Assembly: GCF_042652185.1 (NCBI RefSeq)
Contig: NZ_JBHSIX010000023.1
Source: Actinacidiphila fildesensis
Lineage (GTDB): Bacteria > Actinomycetota > Actinomycetes > Streptomycetales > Streptomycetaceae
Strand: one strand, 5' to 3'
DNA: 64,000 nt
Shown: piece after piece, positions 42,931 through 53,452 of the stretch
Numbering within the stretch: the first letter of the stretch is position 1
Layout: every line of letters starts with the position of its first letter
The notes under the pieces: model-generated
Told to the model about the DNA's origin: nothing
What the model saw: only the letters and a program-made list of their open reading frames with translations
Database searches by the model: none
Program-made: the position numbers and the translations under genes

Positions 42931-43682
42931 CCCTCGCGGTCCGAGTCATCCCCTGCCTGGACGTGGACAACGGCCGGGTCGTCAAGGGTGTCAACTTCCA
43001 GAACCTGCGGGACGCGGGCGACCCCGTCGAGATGGCGAAGCTCTATGACGCCGAAGGCGCGGACGAGCTGACGTTCCTCGACATCACCGCCTCCTCGGGC
43101 GACCGCGAGACCACCTACGACGTGGTGCGCCGTACCGCGGAACAGGTCTTCATCCCGCTCACCGTCGGCGGTGGCGTCCGCACCACGGACGACGTCGACA
43201 AGCTGCTGCGCGCCGGAGCGGACAAGGTCGGCGTCAACACCGCCGCCATCGCCCGCCCGGACCTGATCCGGGAGATCGCCGAGCGCTTCGGCCGACAGGT
43301 GCTCGTGCTCTCCGTCGACGCCCGGCGGAACGCGTCCGGCGGGTTCGAGGTCACCACGCACGGCGGCCGGCAGGGCACCGGTATCGACGCCGTCGAATGG
43401 GCGCACCGGGCCGCGGAACTGGGCGCCGGGGAGATCCTGCTGAACTCGATGGACGCCGACGGCACCAAGGACGGCTACGACCTCGCCATGATCGAGGCCG
43501 TCCGCAAGCACGTCACCGTCCCCGTCATCGCCTCCGGCGGCGCCGGCAAGCTCGCCGACTTCGCCCCCGCGGTGGCGGTCGGCGCCGACGCGGTGCTGGC
43601 GGCATCGGTCTTCCACTTCGGGGACCTGCGCATCGGGGACGTCAAGAACGCGCTGCGCGAGGCCGGTCACCCCGTCCGCTGA
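42927..43682 (+). CDS. hisF: Imidazole glycerol phosphate synthase subunit HisF
   Basis: Cyclase subunit that uses HisH-derived ammonia to form IGP and AICAR. It is 251 residues in a TIM barrel. Catalytic aspartates lie in VIPCLDVDNG and LLNSMDADGT, and the phosphate-binding GGGVR and SGGAGK loops are visible. Last gene of the his operon here, convergent with sdhB across a 13-base gap with no evident terminator between them. Confidence 0.96.
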   Translation: MTLAVRVIPCLDVDNGRVVKGVNFQNLRDAGDPVEMAKLYDAEGADELTFLDITASSGDRETTYDVVRRTAEQVFIPLTVGGGVRTTDDVDKLLRAGADKVGVNTAAIARPDLIREIAERFGRQVLVLSVDARRNASGGFEVTTHGGRQGTGIDAVEWAHRAAELGAGEILLNSMDADGTKDGYDLAMIEAVRKHVTVPVIASGGAGKLADFAPAVAVGADAVLAASVFHFGDLRIGDVKNALREAGHPVR

Positions 43683-43695
43683 GGAGTCCGTCCGT

Positions 43696-44435
43696 TCACC
43701 TGCCCTTGCTCAGCGCCCGCAGGTACTCGCGGTTCATCGCCGCGATGGACGGCAGCGGGATGCCCTTCGGGCAGGCCGTGGCGCATTCACCGGTGTTGGT
43801 GCAGCCGCCGAAGCCCTCGGCGTCCATGGCCCCGACCATGTCCAGCACGCGGGACTCGCGCTCGGGCGCCCCCTGCGGCAGCACGTTGAGGTGGACGACC
43901 TTCGCCGAGGTGAAGAGCATCGCCGAGCCGTTCGGGCAGGCCGCCACGCAGGCGCCGCAGCCGATGCACTCGGCGTGCTCGAAGGCGGTGTCGGCGACCG
44001 GCTTGGGCACCGCGGTGGCGTGCGCCTCCGGGGCGGCACCGGTGGGCGCGGTGATGTAGCCGCCGGAGCCGATGATGCGGTCGAACGCGGACCGGTCGAC
44101 GACGAGGTCCTTGACCACCGGGAAGGCGGCGGCGCGCCACGGCTCGACGTCGATGGTGTCGCCGTCGGTGAAGTGCCGCATGTGCAGCTGGCAGGTGGTG
44201 GTCCGCTCGGGGCCGTGCGCCCGGCCGTTGATGACCATGCCGCAGGCGCCGCAGATGCCCTCGCGGCAGTCGTGGTCGAACGCGACGGGCTCGTCACCGG
44301 CGAGGATCAGCTCCTCGTTCAGATGGTCCAGCATCTCCAGGAACGACATGTCGGGGGAGATGCCGGTGACGTCGTAGGTGGTCATCCGGCCCGGCTCGTC
44401 GGGGCCGGTCTGCCGCCAGATGCGCAGGGTCAGTT

Positions 44436-44439
<4 letters not shown>
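43696..44439 (-). CDS. sdhB: Succinate dehydrogenase iron-sulfur subunit SdhB
   Basis: Electron-transfer subunit of complex II, 247 residues. An N-terminal ferredoxin domain has the [2Fe-2S] ligands in CREGICGACGMVINGR and TTTC. The C-terminal helical domain carries CIGCGACVAAC and CTNTGECATACPKG for the [4Fe-4S] and [3Fe-4S] clusters. The GTG at 44439 overlaps the sdhA stop as GTGA. The same frame is open far upstream, but only as a shadow of sdhA. Confidence 0.94.
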
Positions 44440-46382
<1,943 letters not shown>

Positions 46383-46383
46383 G

Positions 46384-47088
46384 TCAGCTCACGACTCCAG
46401 TCATGACGGCAACGGGCACGGCGATGAATCCGCAGGTCAGGACGAGCGCCAGGGCGTTGGCCAGGGCTTTCAGCGCGCGGTCCCGCCGGGCGTTGTTGGC
46501 GCCGAGGGTCTGCGCGGCGCTCCAGAAGCCGTGCCGGATGTGCAGGCCGAGGGCGAGCATCGCCACGATGTAGAAGACATCGGCGTACCAGTTGCGGAAG
46601 TCGGCGACGATGTTCTCGTAGGGGTGGTGCGCCTGGCCGCGCGGATTCACCGTCAGCGTCGTCAGGTCCAGGATGTGCCAGACGATGAACAGCGCGAGGA
46701 TCACGCCGCCCCAGCGCATGGTGCGGGTGGCGTAACTGGCGCGCTGCCGCCGGTGGGCGTACTTCGCGGGCCGGGCGGCCCGGTCCCGCCGGCTCAGCTG
46801 GTACGCCGCGACGCCGTGCAGCACGACGGCCGCCACCAGGCCCAGCCGCATCAGCCACAGGAACCAGCCGTAGTGCAGCACGGGCTCGCCGATGGTGCGC
46901 AGCCAGGCCGCGTAGGCGTTGAACTCCGGGGCGCCGAAGAAGATCTTCAGATTGCCGAGCATGTGCCCGACGAGGAACAGCAGCATCGCCACCCCGGTGA
47001 CGGCCATGACCGCCTTCTTGCCGACGGTCGAACGCCACAGGGCCGCCGCGGGGGATGGTCGCCGTTCCGTACGTGTCGCCAGTGCCAT
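46384..47088 (-). CDS. sdhC: Succinate dehydrogenase cytochrome b subunit SdhC
   Basis: Single membrane anchor, 234 residues with about five helices, matching the b558-type family that binds two hemes and needs no SdhD. Candidate heme histidines are in LVGHMLGNLK, PVLHYGWFLW, VLHGVAAYQL, FIVWHILDL and LGLHIRHGFW. Start: ATG at 47088, 7 bases after a TAGCGT box, so leaderless. The frame stays open to 47154 but that part crosses the promoter and operator. First gene of sdhCAB. Confidence 0.92.
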   Translation of the reverse strand: MALATRTERRPSPAAALWRSTVGKKAVMAVTGVAMLLFLVGHMLGNLKIFFGAPEFNAYAAWLRTIGEPVLHYGWFLWLMRLGLVAAVVLHGVAAYQLSRRDRAARPAKYAHRRQRASYATRTMRWGGVILALFIVWHILDLTTLTVNPRGQAHHPYENIVADFRNWYADVFYIVAMLALGLHIRHGFWSAAQTLGANNARRDRALKALANALALVLTCGFIAVPVAVMTGVVS

Positions 47089-47095
47089 GGACAGG

Positions 47096-47101
47096 ACGCT
47101 A
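47096..47101 (-). promoter_or_regulatory. Putative -10 box, leaderless sdhC
   Basis: TAGCGT on the minus strand, 7 bases before the ATG at 47088. Confidence 0.55.
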
Positions 47102-47146
47102 GGCCGGGCGCCGCCATCCGTCCAAGACATGATGCGGCTGCTTTCG

Positions 47147-47161
47147 ATAGGCAATGCCTAT
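47147..47161. promoter_or_regulatory. LysR-type operator between sdhC and its regulator
   Basis: ATAGGC-AAT-GCCTAT is a perfect 6-3-6 palindrome. Its inner T (47148) and A (47160) are exactly 11 bases apart, the T-N11-A core of LysR-family binding sites. It lies 9 bases upstream of the regulator's -10 box and 45 bases upstream of the sdhC box, so one site can serve both divergent promoters. Confidence 0.75.
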
Positions 47162-47170
47162 GCGGCGATC

Positions 47171-47176
47171 TAGGCT
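47171..47176 (+). promoter_or_regulatory. Putative -10 box, leaderless LysR gene
   Basis: TAGGCT, 6 bases before the ATG at 47183. Confidence 0.55.
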
Positions 47177-47182
47177 GGCACC

Positions 47183-48070
47183 ATGCAGCTGCACCAGCTC
47201 CAGTACTTCGCCGCCGTCGCGGACCTGCGGCACTTCACCCGCGCCGCCGAGAGCGTCCATGTGGCCCAGCCGTCGCTGTCGCAGCAGATCCGGGCGCTGG
47301 AACGGGAACTGGGCGCCGAGCTGTTCCACCGCGCCCGGGGCCACATCACCCTCACCGACGCGGGGGAGGTCCTGCTGCCGCTGGCCCGCCGGATCCTCGC
47401 CGACGCCGAGACCGCGCGCCGCGAGGTCCAGGAGGTGGCCCAGCTCCAGCGCGGCCGGGTGCGGCTCGGGGCGCCGCCGAGCCTGTGCGCCAGCCTGGTC
47501 CCCGATGTCCTGAAGGACTTCCACCGGCGGTACCCCGGTGTCGACCTGGTGGTCCACGAGGACGGCTCGCAGGACCTCGTGCGGGTACTGGCCGCCGGGG
47601 AGCTCGACCTCGCCCTGATCATCACCCCGCTCCCCGTCCAGGCTCCCGCCCTGGCCACCGAGGAGCTCCTGCGCGAGGAACTGGTGGCGGTCTCTTCGCC
47701 GGCCGATCCCGCTCCGGTGCGCCGCAAGCAGCTGCGGATCGAGGACCTGCGCGGCCGTCCGATGGTGATGTTCCGCCGCGGCTACGACCTGCGGGAGTAC
47801 ACCCTCGCGGCCTGCCGGGCGGCCGGCTTCGAGCCGTCCTTCTCCGTCGAGGGCGGTGAGATGGACGCGGTTCTCGGCTTCGTCCGGGCCGGCCTGGGCC
47901 TCGCCGTGGTCCCCAGCATGGTCGCGGAGCGCTCCGGCCTGCGCATCACTCCGTTCGCCGCCCCGGGCCTGCACCGCACCATCTCCGTCGCGCACCGCGG
48001 CGACGTCTCCCCGCCCCGCGCCGCCCGCGAACTGCGCCGCATCCTGCTGGACGCCACACGGGACCGGTGA
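47183..48070 (+). CDS. LysR family transcriptional regulator
   Basis: 295 residues. The N-terminal winged helix-turn-helix (1-60) includes QYFAAVADLRHFTRAAESVHVAQPSLSQQIRALE. A linker helix and a periplasmic-binding-protein-like effector domain follow. Divergent from sdhCAB with a shared T-N11-A palindrome, so it is the likely regulator of that operon and of itself. The effector is unknown; a TCA-cycle acid would be the first guess. A perfect hairpin follows the stop. Confidence 0.9.
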   Translation: MQLHQLQYFAAVADLRHFTRAAESVHVAQPSLSQQIRALERELGAELFHRARGHITLTDAGEVLLPLARRILADAETARREVQEVAQLQRGRVRLGAPPSLCASLVPDVLKDFHRRYPGVDLVVHEDGSQDLVRVLAAGELDLALIITPLPVQAPALATEELLREELVAVSSPADPAPVRRKQLRIEDLRGRPMVMFRRGYDLREYTLAACRAAGFEPSFSVEGGEMDAVLGFVRAGLGLAVVPSMVAERSGLRITPFAAPGLHRTISVAHRGDVSPPRAARELRRILLDATRDR

Positions 48071-48076
48071 CTGCTT

Positions 48077-48109
48077 CCGGGCCCGCCGGCGGCTGCGCGA
48101 CGGGCCCGG
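48077..48109. terminator. Bidirectional terminator
   Basis: CCGGGCCCG (48077-48085) and CGGGCCCGG (48101-48109) are perfect arms between the convergent LysR and TIGR03085 genes, touching the stop of the latter. Confidence 0.75.
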
Positions 48110-48110
48110 T

Positions 48111-48743
48111 CTAGAGGCCGAGCTTGGTGTCGTACACCTTGGCCACGGCGGCCTTGTCCCCCTCGGTCCCGACCCGCGCGGCCTCCTGGCGGCCGAAGGC
48201 GAAGATCGTCAGCTCGCCCGGTTCACCGGTGACCGTCACGACCGGGGTGCCCTTGTGGGCGACGGCGGTCTGGCCGTCGGGGCGGCGCAGGACCAGCCCG
48301 ACCGGGGACCTGCGGCCCGCGACCCGGGCCATGCGCTCCAGGCGCTTCCAGAGGGCGTCGGAGAAGACGCTGTCCAGCTCGCGGGGAGTCCACTCCGGCT
48401 GGGCGCGGCGGACGTCCTCGGCGTGGACGAAGAACTCGACGGTGTTGGCCGCCTCGTCGACCTGCTTGAGGGAGAACGGCGACATCCGCGGCGGCCCGGT
48501 GCGGATGAGCTGCACCAGCTCCTCGAACGGCTTCCGCGCGAACTCCTGCCGGACGCGCTCCATCCGGGCCGCGAGCTGCGGGATCACGATCCCGGCGGCG
48601 GCGTCGCTGCGGCGTTCGCGGATGACGACGTGCGCGGCCAGATCGCGGGCGGTCCAGCCGTCGCAGAGCGTCGGAGCACCCGCCCCGGCGCTCTCCAGCA
48701 GATCGGCGAGGAGCAGACGTTCACGCTGCGCATGAGTCGACAT
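48111..48743 (-). CDS. TIGR03085 family DinB-like protein
   Basis: 210 residues. The N-terminal four-helix region has LCDGWTARDLAAHVVIRER and the FFVHAEDVRRAQP motif seen in mycothiol-dependent maleylpyruvate isomerase-like proteins, with metal-binding histidines (His38, His107 or nearby). A C-terminal domain follows (PVVTVTGEPGELTIFAFGR). The family is predicted to bind metal and perhaps mycothiol; no substrate is established. Single gene. Confidence 0.82.
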   Translation of the reverse strand: MSTHAQRERLLLADLLESAGAGAPTLCDGWTARDLAAHVVIRERRSDAAAGIVIPQLAARMERVRQEFARKPFEELVQLIRTGPPRMSPFSLKQVDEAANTVEFFVHAEDVRRAQPEWTPRELDSVFSDALWKRLERMARVAGRRSPVGLVLRRPDGQTAVAHKGTPVVTVTGEPGELTIFAFGRQEAARVGTEGDKAAVAKVYDTKLGL

Positions 48744-48776
48744 GACGTCAGGTTAGGTCCACTCCTCGCCGCGCGG

Positions 48777-49673
48777 CTACGGCAGGGCCTTGGTGAGCTT
48801 CTTCCCGTCGACCTTGTTGCTGAGGGTCAGCGAGCAGGAGATCGTGTCCTTCTTCTGGATCTGGTACGTCATGAGCGACGGGTACAGCGCGTAGTAGTAA
48901 TAGGTCTTGCCGTCGGCCGGGATACGGGCGAGACGCTTCTTGGCGTCCGGCTCGCACAGCTTCAGCACCTTGCTCTGGAGCTCGGTCTCGGTGGTGAAGC
49001 TGCCGGTCAGGGTCTCGTTCGCGACGACCTCGCCGTCGTGCGGCGAACTGCACGAGCGGGTCGTGACGACGGACACGCTGCTGTCCAGGCCGGGGTGGTC
49101 GAAGCACTTGCCCGGGTTCAGCACGACGTACGGCACCAGGTCCGGGGTCGGGCTGCTGCTGGTGGAGCCGGTGGTCGGCAGGTCGGTGGGAATGTCGAGC
49201 GTCGGCAGGTCGGTCGGCAGCGTCACCGTCGGCGTCGGGAACGCGGAGGTGGACGACGACGAGCTGGAGCTCGTCAGCGCGTCCGGCTTCTTGTCGTCGC
49301 CACCGCTGCTGGCCAGGACTATGCCGCCGATGATCGCCCCGACGACGACCACCGCACCGATCGCGATCGCCGCGTTCCGGCCGTTGTTGTTGCCGCCACC
49401 GGGCGGCGGAGGATAGCCGCCGCCACCCGGCGGATAGCCGTAGCCGCCGGGGGGCACCGGCGGTCCGGGAGGACCGGGCGGGCCGTAGCCGCCCTGGCCT
49501 CCTTGGCCACCACCCTGCGGATATCCGTAACCGCCCTGGCCGCCTTGCGGATAGCCGTAGCCGTCACCCGGCGGAGGAGGTGGTGTCGGCGGACCAAAGT
49601 TCTGCGGCGGACCGAAGCCGCCACCTTGCCCTGGTGGCGGCTGACCGTTCGGCGGAGGCGGAGGAAAACCCAT
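48777..49673 (-). CDS. Membrane-anchored protein with septum-formation-like extracellular domain
   Basis: About 298 residues. The N-terminus is a Gly/Pro/Tyr-rich cytoplasmic stretch (repeated GGYGYPQGG), then one membrane helix (NAAIAIGAVVVVGAIIGGIVLASS), a Ser/Thr/Pro linker and an extracellular domain with paired cysteines. GKCFDHPG, TTRSCSSPHDGEVVAN and KLCEPDA match the pattern of Septum_form-type domains. The name does not prove a division role. ATG at 49673 chosen; an ATG at 49691 adds six residues. Function unknown. Confidence 0.75.
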   Translation of the reverse strand: MGFPPPPPNGQPPPGQGGGFGPPQNFGPPTPPPPPGDGYGYPQGGQGGYGYPQGGGQGGQGGYGPPGPPGPPVPPGGYGYPPGGGGYPPPPGGGNNNGRNAAIAIGAVVVVGAIIGGIVLASSGGDDKKPDALTSSSSSSSTSAFPTPTVTLPTDLPTLDIPTDLPTTGSTSSSPTPDLVPYVVLNPGKCFDHPGLDSSVSVVTTRSCSSPHDGEVVANETLTGSFTTETELQSKVLKLCEPDAKKRLARIPADGKTYYYYALYPSLMTYQIQKKDTISCSLTLSNKVDGKKLTKALP

Positions 49674-49808
49674 GCACGAAGGATGCCCCATACGGGTGAC
49701 AACAGCGAGCGACTAGGGAATCAAGGTCGGTGAACCTGCCGCGTTCATCACCGAACGCACCTTTTGGGCGGCGCAAAAGGCCGGAAGGACCGGCGGCACA
49801 ATAGAGGC

Positions 49809-50192
49809 ATGCCCGACACCGCCGCACCGTCTCCCGCGTCCCCGTCCTCCCCGCTCGACCCGGCCGTGGCCGCCCGCCTCAAGCGCACCGCCGACGGGCT
49901 CGTCCCCGCCATCGCGCAGCAGTACGACACCGGCGAGGTGCTCATGCTCGGCTGGATGGACGACGAGGCGCTGCACCGCACGCTCACCACCGGCCGCTGC
50001 ACGTACTGGAGCCGCAGCCGTGGCGAGTACTGGGTCAAGGGCGACACCTCGGGGCACGTCCAGCACGTCAGGTCCGTCGCCCTCGACTGCGACGGCGACA
50101 CCCTGCTCGTCAAGGTCGACCAGACCGGTGCCGCCTGCCACACCGGCGACCGCACCTGCTTCGACGCCGACCCGCTGCCGCTGGGCCCCTGA
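49809..50192 (+). CDS. hisI: Phosphoribosyl-AMP cyclohydrolase HisI
   Basis: Zinc/magnesium enzyme opening the purine ring of PR-AMP in histidine synthesis. It has 127 residues and is monofunctional (no HisE domain). Conserved elements: VLMLGWMDDEAL, CTYWSRSRGEYWVKGDTSGH, LDCDGDT for magnesium, and CHTGDRTCF for zinc. The ATG at 49809 gives the family N-terminus. It is 6 kb away from hisF, with sdhCAB and three other genes between, and lies directly before the WXG operon. Confidence 0.95.
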   Translation: MPDTAAPSPASPSSPLDPAVAARLKRTADGLVPAIAQQYDTGEVLMLGWMDDEALHRTLTTGRCTYWSRSRGEYWVKGDTSGHVQHVRSVALDCDGDTLLVKVDQTGAACHTGDRTCFDADPLPLGP

Positions 50193-50323
50193 CCCCCTGA
50201 TGCGGGGGGTCCGCCCTCGTCCGTCCCGGTCCGTCCCACCATCCCGGTGACCTTCCGGCCTGGCCGTAAACGTTATCGGCCACTGTGGCAAGCTGTCGGT
50301 CCGCGGATCGATGGGAGGGTTCG

Positions 50324-50623
50324 ATGACGGACCTGGGGTACGACCTGGGGGCACTGGACGCGTTCACCGGCCAGCTCACCCGGATCAAACAGGGGCTCGA
50401 ATCCAGCCACTCGGTGATCGACTCCTTCGACTCCGACTACGGCGACGGCCGGGTCCGCGACGCGATGCACCACTTCGAGAAGCGCTGGCGCGACGGGCGC
50501 GGCCATGTCGAGAACACGGCCGGCGTCCTGTCCTCCATGGTCACCGAGGCCGTGAAGGCCTACACCAAGGTCGACGAGGACCTCGCCAAGCAGCTGCGCG
50601 ACGGCACCAAGGCACCGCAGTGA
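50324..50623 (+). CDS. WXG100-like small secreted-type protein
   Basis: 99 residues, helical throughout, with a central turn near DYGDGRVRDAMHHFEKRWRDGRG. A Trp-x-x-Gly (W55-R-D-G58) stands where ESX/WXG100 proteins usually have Trp-x-Gly. Size and predicted helical hairpin fit that superfamily. GGGAGGG lies 4-5 bases before the ATG. First of five overlapping genes, and its stop overlaps the next GTG. Likely partner of the WXG-containing protein encoded at 51267; this is inference. Confidence 0.75.
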   Translation: MTDLGYDLGALDAFTGQLTRIKQGLESSHSVIDSFDSDYGDGRVRDAMHHFEKRWRDGRGHVENTAGVLSSMVTEAVKAYTKVDEDLAKQLRDGTKAPQ

Positions 50624-51270
50624 GCGGCCCCAGGTTCGACACGGGCGTCGGCTACACCCTGCGCGTCCCCGGCAGCTGGTTCGAGGTCGACGTCCGCCCC
50701 GCGACCCGCGCCGCCTCGGCGGCCGACCTCGTCAGCCGGCGCCTCACCGATCTGCCCGAACTGCGCGAGCGCCGCTCCGACATCGTCCGGCTGCTGCGCA
50801 ACCAGGCGGCGGCCGCCTGGAACGCCGGCGCGGTCTACTGCGCGGTGATGGCGGAATCGGTCGCGGACGGCCTGCTGCCCGCCTGCGTCACCGTCTCCTT
50901 CGTCGCCGGGCCGGTCGACGCGAGCAGCGACGCCGAGGACCGGCTGTCCCCGCTGCTCGCACCGCTCACCGCGAAGACGGCCAAGGCCGAGGGCGACACC
51001 TGGACCGAGCTGTCCACCGTCGAACTCCCGGACGCCGGGCCCGCCGCCCGCAGCCACGGGGTCGAGGACATCGAGGACGAGTCGGGCCGCCCGATGCGCG
51101 TCGTCACCATGCAGACCTTCGTACCGCTGCGGGACGTGAACCGCGTCGCCATCGTCTCGTGCAGCAGTCCCGCCGTGGAGGTGGCGCCGGCGCTGCTCGA
51201 CGTCTTCGACGCGATCAGCTCCACCTTCCGCCTGTTCCGCGCAGCCGACCTCGTGGAGACCACATCGTGA
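50620..51270 (+). CDS. Protein of unknown function in the WXG operon
   Basis: 216 residues, not recognised. Soluble, without signal peptide or membrane helix. It begins with a strand-rich segment (GYTLRVPGSWFEVDVRP), has a central helical stretch (SRRLTDLPELRERRSDIVRLLRNQ), and ends in mixed alpha/beta (MQTFVPLRDVNRVAIVSCSSPAVE). A chaperone or adaptor for the neighbouring secreted proteins is possible but unproven. GTGA overlaps at both ends couple it to the flanking genes. Confidence 0.7.
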   Translation: MSGPRFDTGVGYTLRVPGSWFEVDVRPATRAASAADLVSRRLTDLPELRERRSDIVRLLRNQAAAAWNAGAVYCAVMAESVADGLLPACVTVSFVAGPVDASSDAEDRLSPLLAPLTAKTAKAEGDTWTELSTVELPDAGPAARSHGVEDIEDESGRPMRVVTMQTFVPLRDVNRVAIVSCSSPAVEVAPALLDVFDAISSTFRLFRAADLVETTS

Positions 51271-53090
51271 GCCGCCCGGCCGACTGGTACATCCTCGACC
51301 TGCACGAGGACCCGACCCCGGGGGACGTCTTCCGGGTCCGCCAACTCGCCACCACCACCCGCCGGATCGCCGACGACGCGGAGGCCGCGTCCCGCAACGT
51401 CCGGGCCCTCGCCGGTGACCACGCGACGATGACGTGGGTGGGCGCCGCCGGTGACGTCTTCAAAGAGGCGATCGGCAAGTTCCCCGGGCAGCTCGACAAG
51501 GTCGCGCACTCCCACCACCTGGCCGCCGACGCACTCGACGGCTACGCGACGTCCCTCGACTCGGCGCAGAGCCAGGCGGACCGGGCGCTCTCCCAGGGCC
51601 GCCAGGTCTACGACCAGGTGAAGAGCCTGCACGCGCAGCTCGTCACGGCCAACGGCTCGCTCACGACGCTGGACAAGGCGGTCGCCCCGCCCGACCCCGA
51701 CCAGGTCAAGGAGCAGGCCCGCAAGCACACCGCCGCCCAGGGCCAGGTCACGTCCCTGCAGTCGCAGCTCAGCGGTCCCCAGGCACAGCTGGACGCCGCC
51801 AAGCGGCTCGCCGGGCAGGCGGCGGAGCTGCGGAACACCGCCGCCGACACCGCGAGCAGGTCACTGCACGAGGCCGCCGACGCGGGCATCCCGCCGGACT
51901 CGTTCTGGCACAAGCTCGGGGACCTCGCCGCCAAGGCGTGGAACGGCGTCATCGTCGTCGCGAAGATCGTGGTCGCGGTCGGCGGCATCATCGCGCTCAT
52001 CATCGGCGGCCCGATCGCGTGGATCGTCTTCGCGGCGGCACTGCTGGTGCTCGCGGACACCATCGCCAAGTACACCCAGGGGAAAGCGACCCTGTGGGAT
52101 GTGGCCCTCGCGGCGCTGAGCTGCATTCCCATGACGAAGGGCCTCACCTCGCTGGGCGCGCTGAAGGGCGCCTTCGCGGCCGAGGGGCTGCTCGGCGTGG
52201 GCAGCCATCTGCTGGGTGCCGGATGGGGTGCGATCAAGGGCATCGGCACCGGCGCGATGGCCCTGTGGAAGGGCCGCTCGGCCATCCCGGGACTGCTGCG
52301 CGCCCTGCCGTTCACCGCACTGGGCAAGCTGACGTCGATGGCCACCGAGCTGCGGTACGGGGCCTCCGGCGCGCTGACCGGGTTCGGGGCCGGCTTCGGT
52401 GACGGGGCGGGGCTCTTCGGCTCGTTCCGGTCCAGCCTCTCCGAGGGTCTCCAGGGCTGGCGCGGCGGCACCCAGGCGGCGTCGGAACTGCCGTCCCAGG
52501 GAGCGCGCGCCTGGCAGGGCTCGGGCGGCTACCCGGGGATCGACCTGTGGCACGACACCGTCATCCCGGCAGGCACCAACACGGAGGCGCTGCACCCGCG
52601 CATCACCGGATTCGTGATGCCGGAGGGGACGATGGCGTCACTGGGCGCGGATTCCACCGAGATCAGCAAGGGAGTTCAAGTAGGACCGTCCGACAAGGGC
52701 GGCTTCATCCTGCATGAGTACCGGACCGAGGGCGTCACCCTGCGGTTCAACTCCGACGTGCCGGCGGCCGGCGCCTACGCGAACGCCAACCCGCAGTTCG
52801 GAGGAGGCGGCCTGCCGCAGTACTTCGTTCCCGACGTGATGTCGCACATCGACTCCGGCGCCATCTCGGTCATCGACCACAGCGGCAACGTCCTGCCGGT
52901 CGCGCCGAACGGTGTCGCCACGGTCGGTCCCGGGCAGAACATCCCGCTGAACAACTTCGACCGGGTGCCCGGCTCGCCCATCCTGACCAACAACGTCACG
53001 GCCGCTACGGCCCGGGGCGGTATCACCATCGTCGGCGGGATCACCCAAGGAGCGGTCCACGGCGCCAGAATCACCGAGCCGAGCAGGTGA
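51267..53090 (+). CDS. Polymorphic toxin-like protein with WXG N-terminus
   Basis: 607 residues. The N-terminal helical domain (about 1-95) contains W57-V-G59. A coiled-coil stretch follows (about 95-215, QSQADRALSQGRQVYDQVKSLHAQL), then two membrane-spanning hydrophobic segments (about 226-265) and a Gly/Ala-rich region. The C-terminal domain (about 405-607) starts near GYPGIDLWHDTVIPAGTN and contains EYRTEGVTLRFNSDVPAAG and GGGGLPQYFVPDVMSHI. This is the layout of type VII-exported polymorphic toxins. I do not recognise the C-terminal fold, so enzymatic activity is unknown. Confidence 0.72.
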   Translation: MSRPADWYILDLHEDPTPGDVFRVRQLATTTRRIADDAEAASRNVRALAGDHATMTWVGAAGDVFKEAIGKFPGQLDKVAHSHHLAADALDGYATSLDSAQSQADRALSQGRQVYDQVKSLHAQLVTANGSLTTLDKAVAPPDPDQVKEQARKHTAAQGQVTSLQSQLSGPQAQLDAAKRLAGQAAELRNTAADTASRSLHEAADAGIPPDSFWHKLGDLAAKAWNGVIVVAKIVVAVGGIIALIIGGPIAWIVFAAALLVLADTIAKYTQGKATLWDVALAALSCIPMTKGLTSLGALKGAFAAEGLLGVGSHLLGAGWGAIKGIGTGAMALWKGRSAIPGLLRALPFTALGKLTSMATELRYGASGALTGFGAGFGDGAGLFGSFRSSLSEGLQGWRGGTQAASELPSQGARAWQGSGGYPGIDLWHDTVIPAGTNTEALHPRITGFVMPEGTMASLGADSTEISKGVQVGPSDKGGFILHEYRTEGVTLRFNSDVPAAGAYANANPQFGGGGLPQYFVPDVMSHIDSGAISVIDHSGNVLPVAPNGVATVGPGQNIPLNNFDRVPGSPILTNNVTAATARGGITIVGGITQGAVHGARITEPSR

Positions 53091-53452
53091 GCGAAGAGAT
53101 GACGGAAGACCCCCGGCTGCGTATCGCGGCTTCGAGTGCGGGCGGGACCGAGTGGGCGCACCTGGACGCGCTGGTGGCCGCCGAGGTGTCCTGGGGAAAC
53201 CGGGTCAAGAAGTACTGGTATGTCGTCGACCCGCACTTCGGGGACTGGGAACTCACCTTTGACAAGCCCTTCCACGTGGCCCGGCTCAGGGAGACGTTCA
53301 TCTTTCCCCCCAGCATTCAACTGATGACCGTCGAGGCGCAGCCGAACGGCCTCGGTGCCAGGATGTTCCTGAGCGACAACCTGAACAGGCTCGGGATCTC
53401 GGCGCCGCTGTCCAAGGACCTGCCCGCCGTCAACGCGGAGATCGAGCTATGA
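53087..53452 (+). CDS. Candidate immunity protein
   Basis: 121 residues, not recognised. Small, soluble, slightly acidic, with aromatic-rich strands (WGNRVKKYWYVVDPHFGDWELTFDKPFHVARL). The GTG overlaps the stop of the toxin-like gene, the classical position for a cognate immunity gene. That position is the only support for the role. An ATG at 53099 is the alternative start. The stop overlaps the next ATG. Confidence 0.65.
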   Translation: MSEEMTEDPRLRIAASSAGGTEWAHLDALVAAEVSWGNRVKKYWYVVDPHFGDWELTFDKPFHVARLRETFIFPPSIQLMTVEAQPNGLGARMFLSDNLNRLGISAPLSKDLPAVNAEIEL

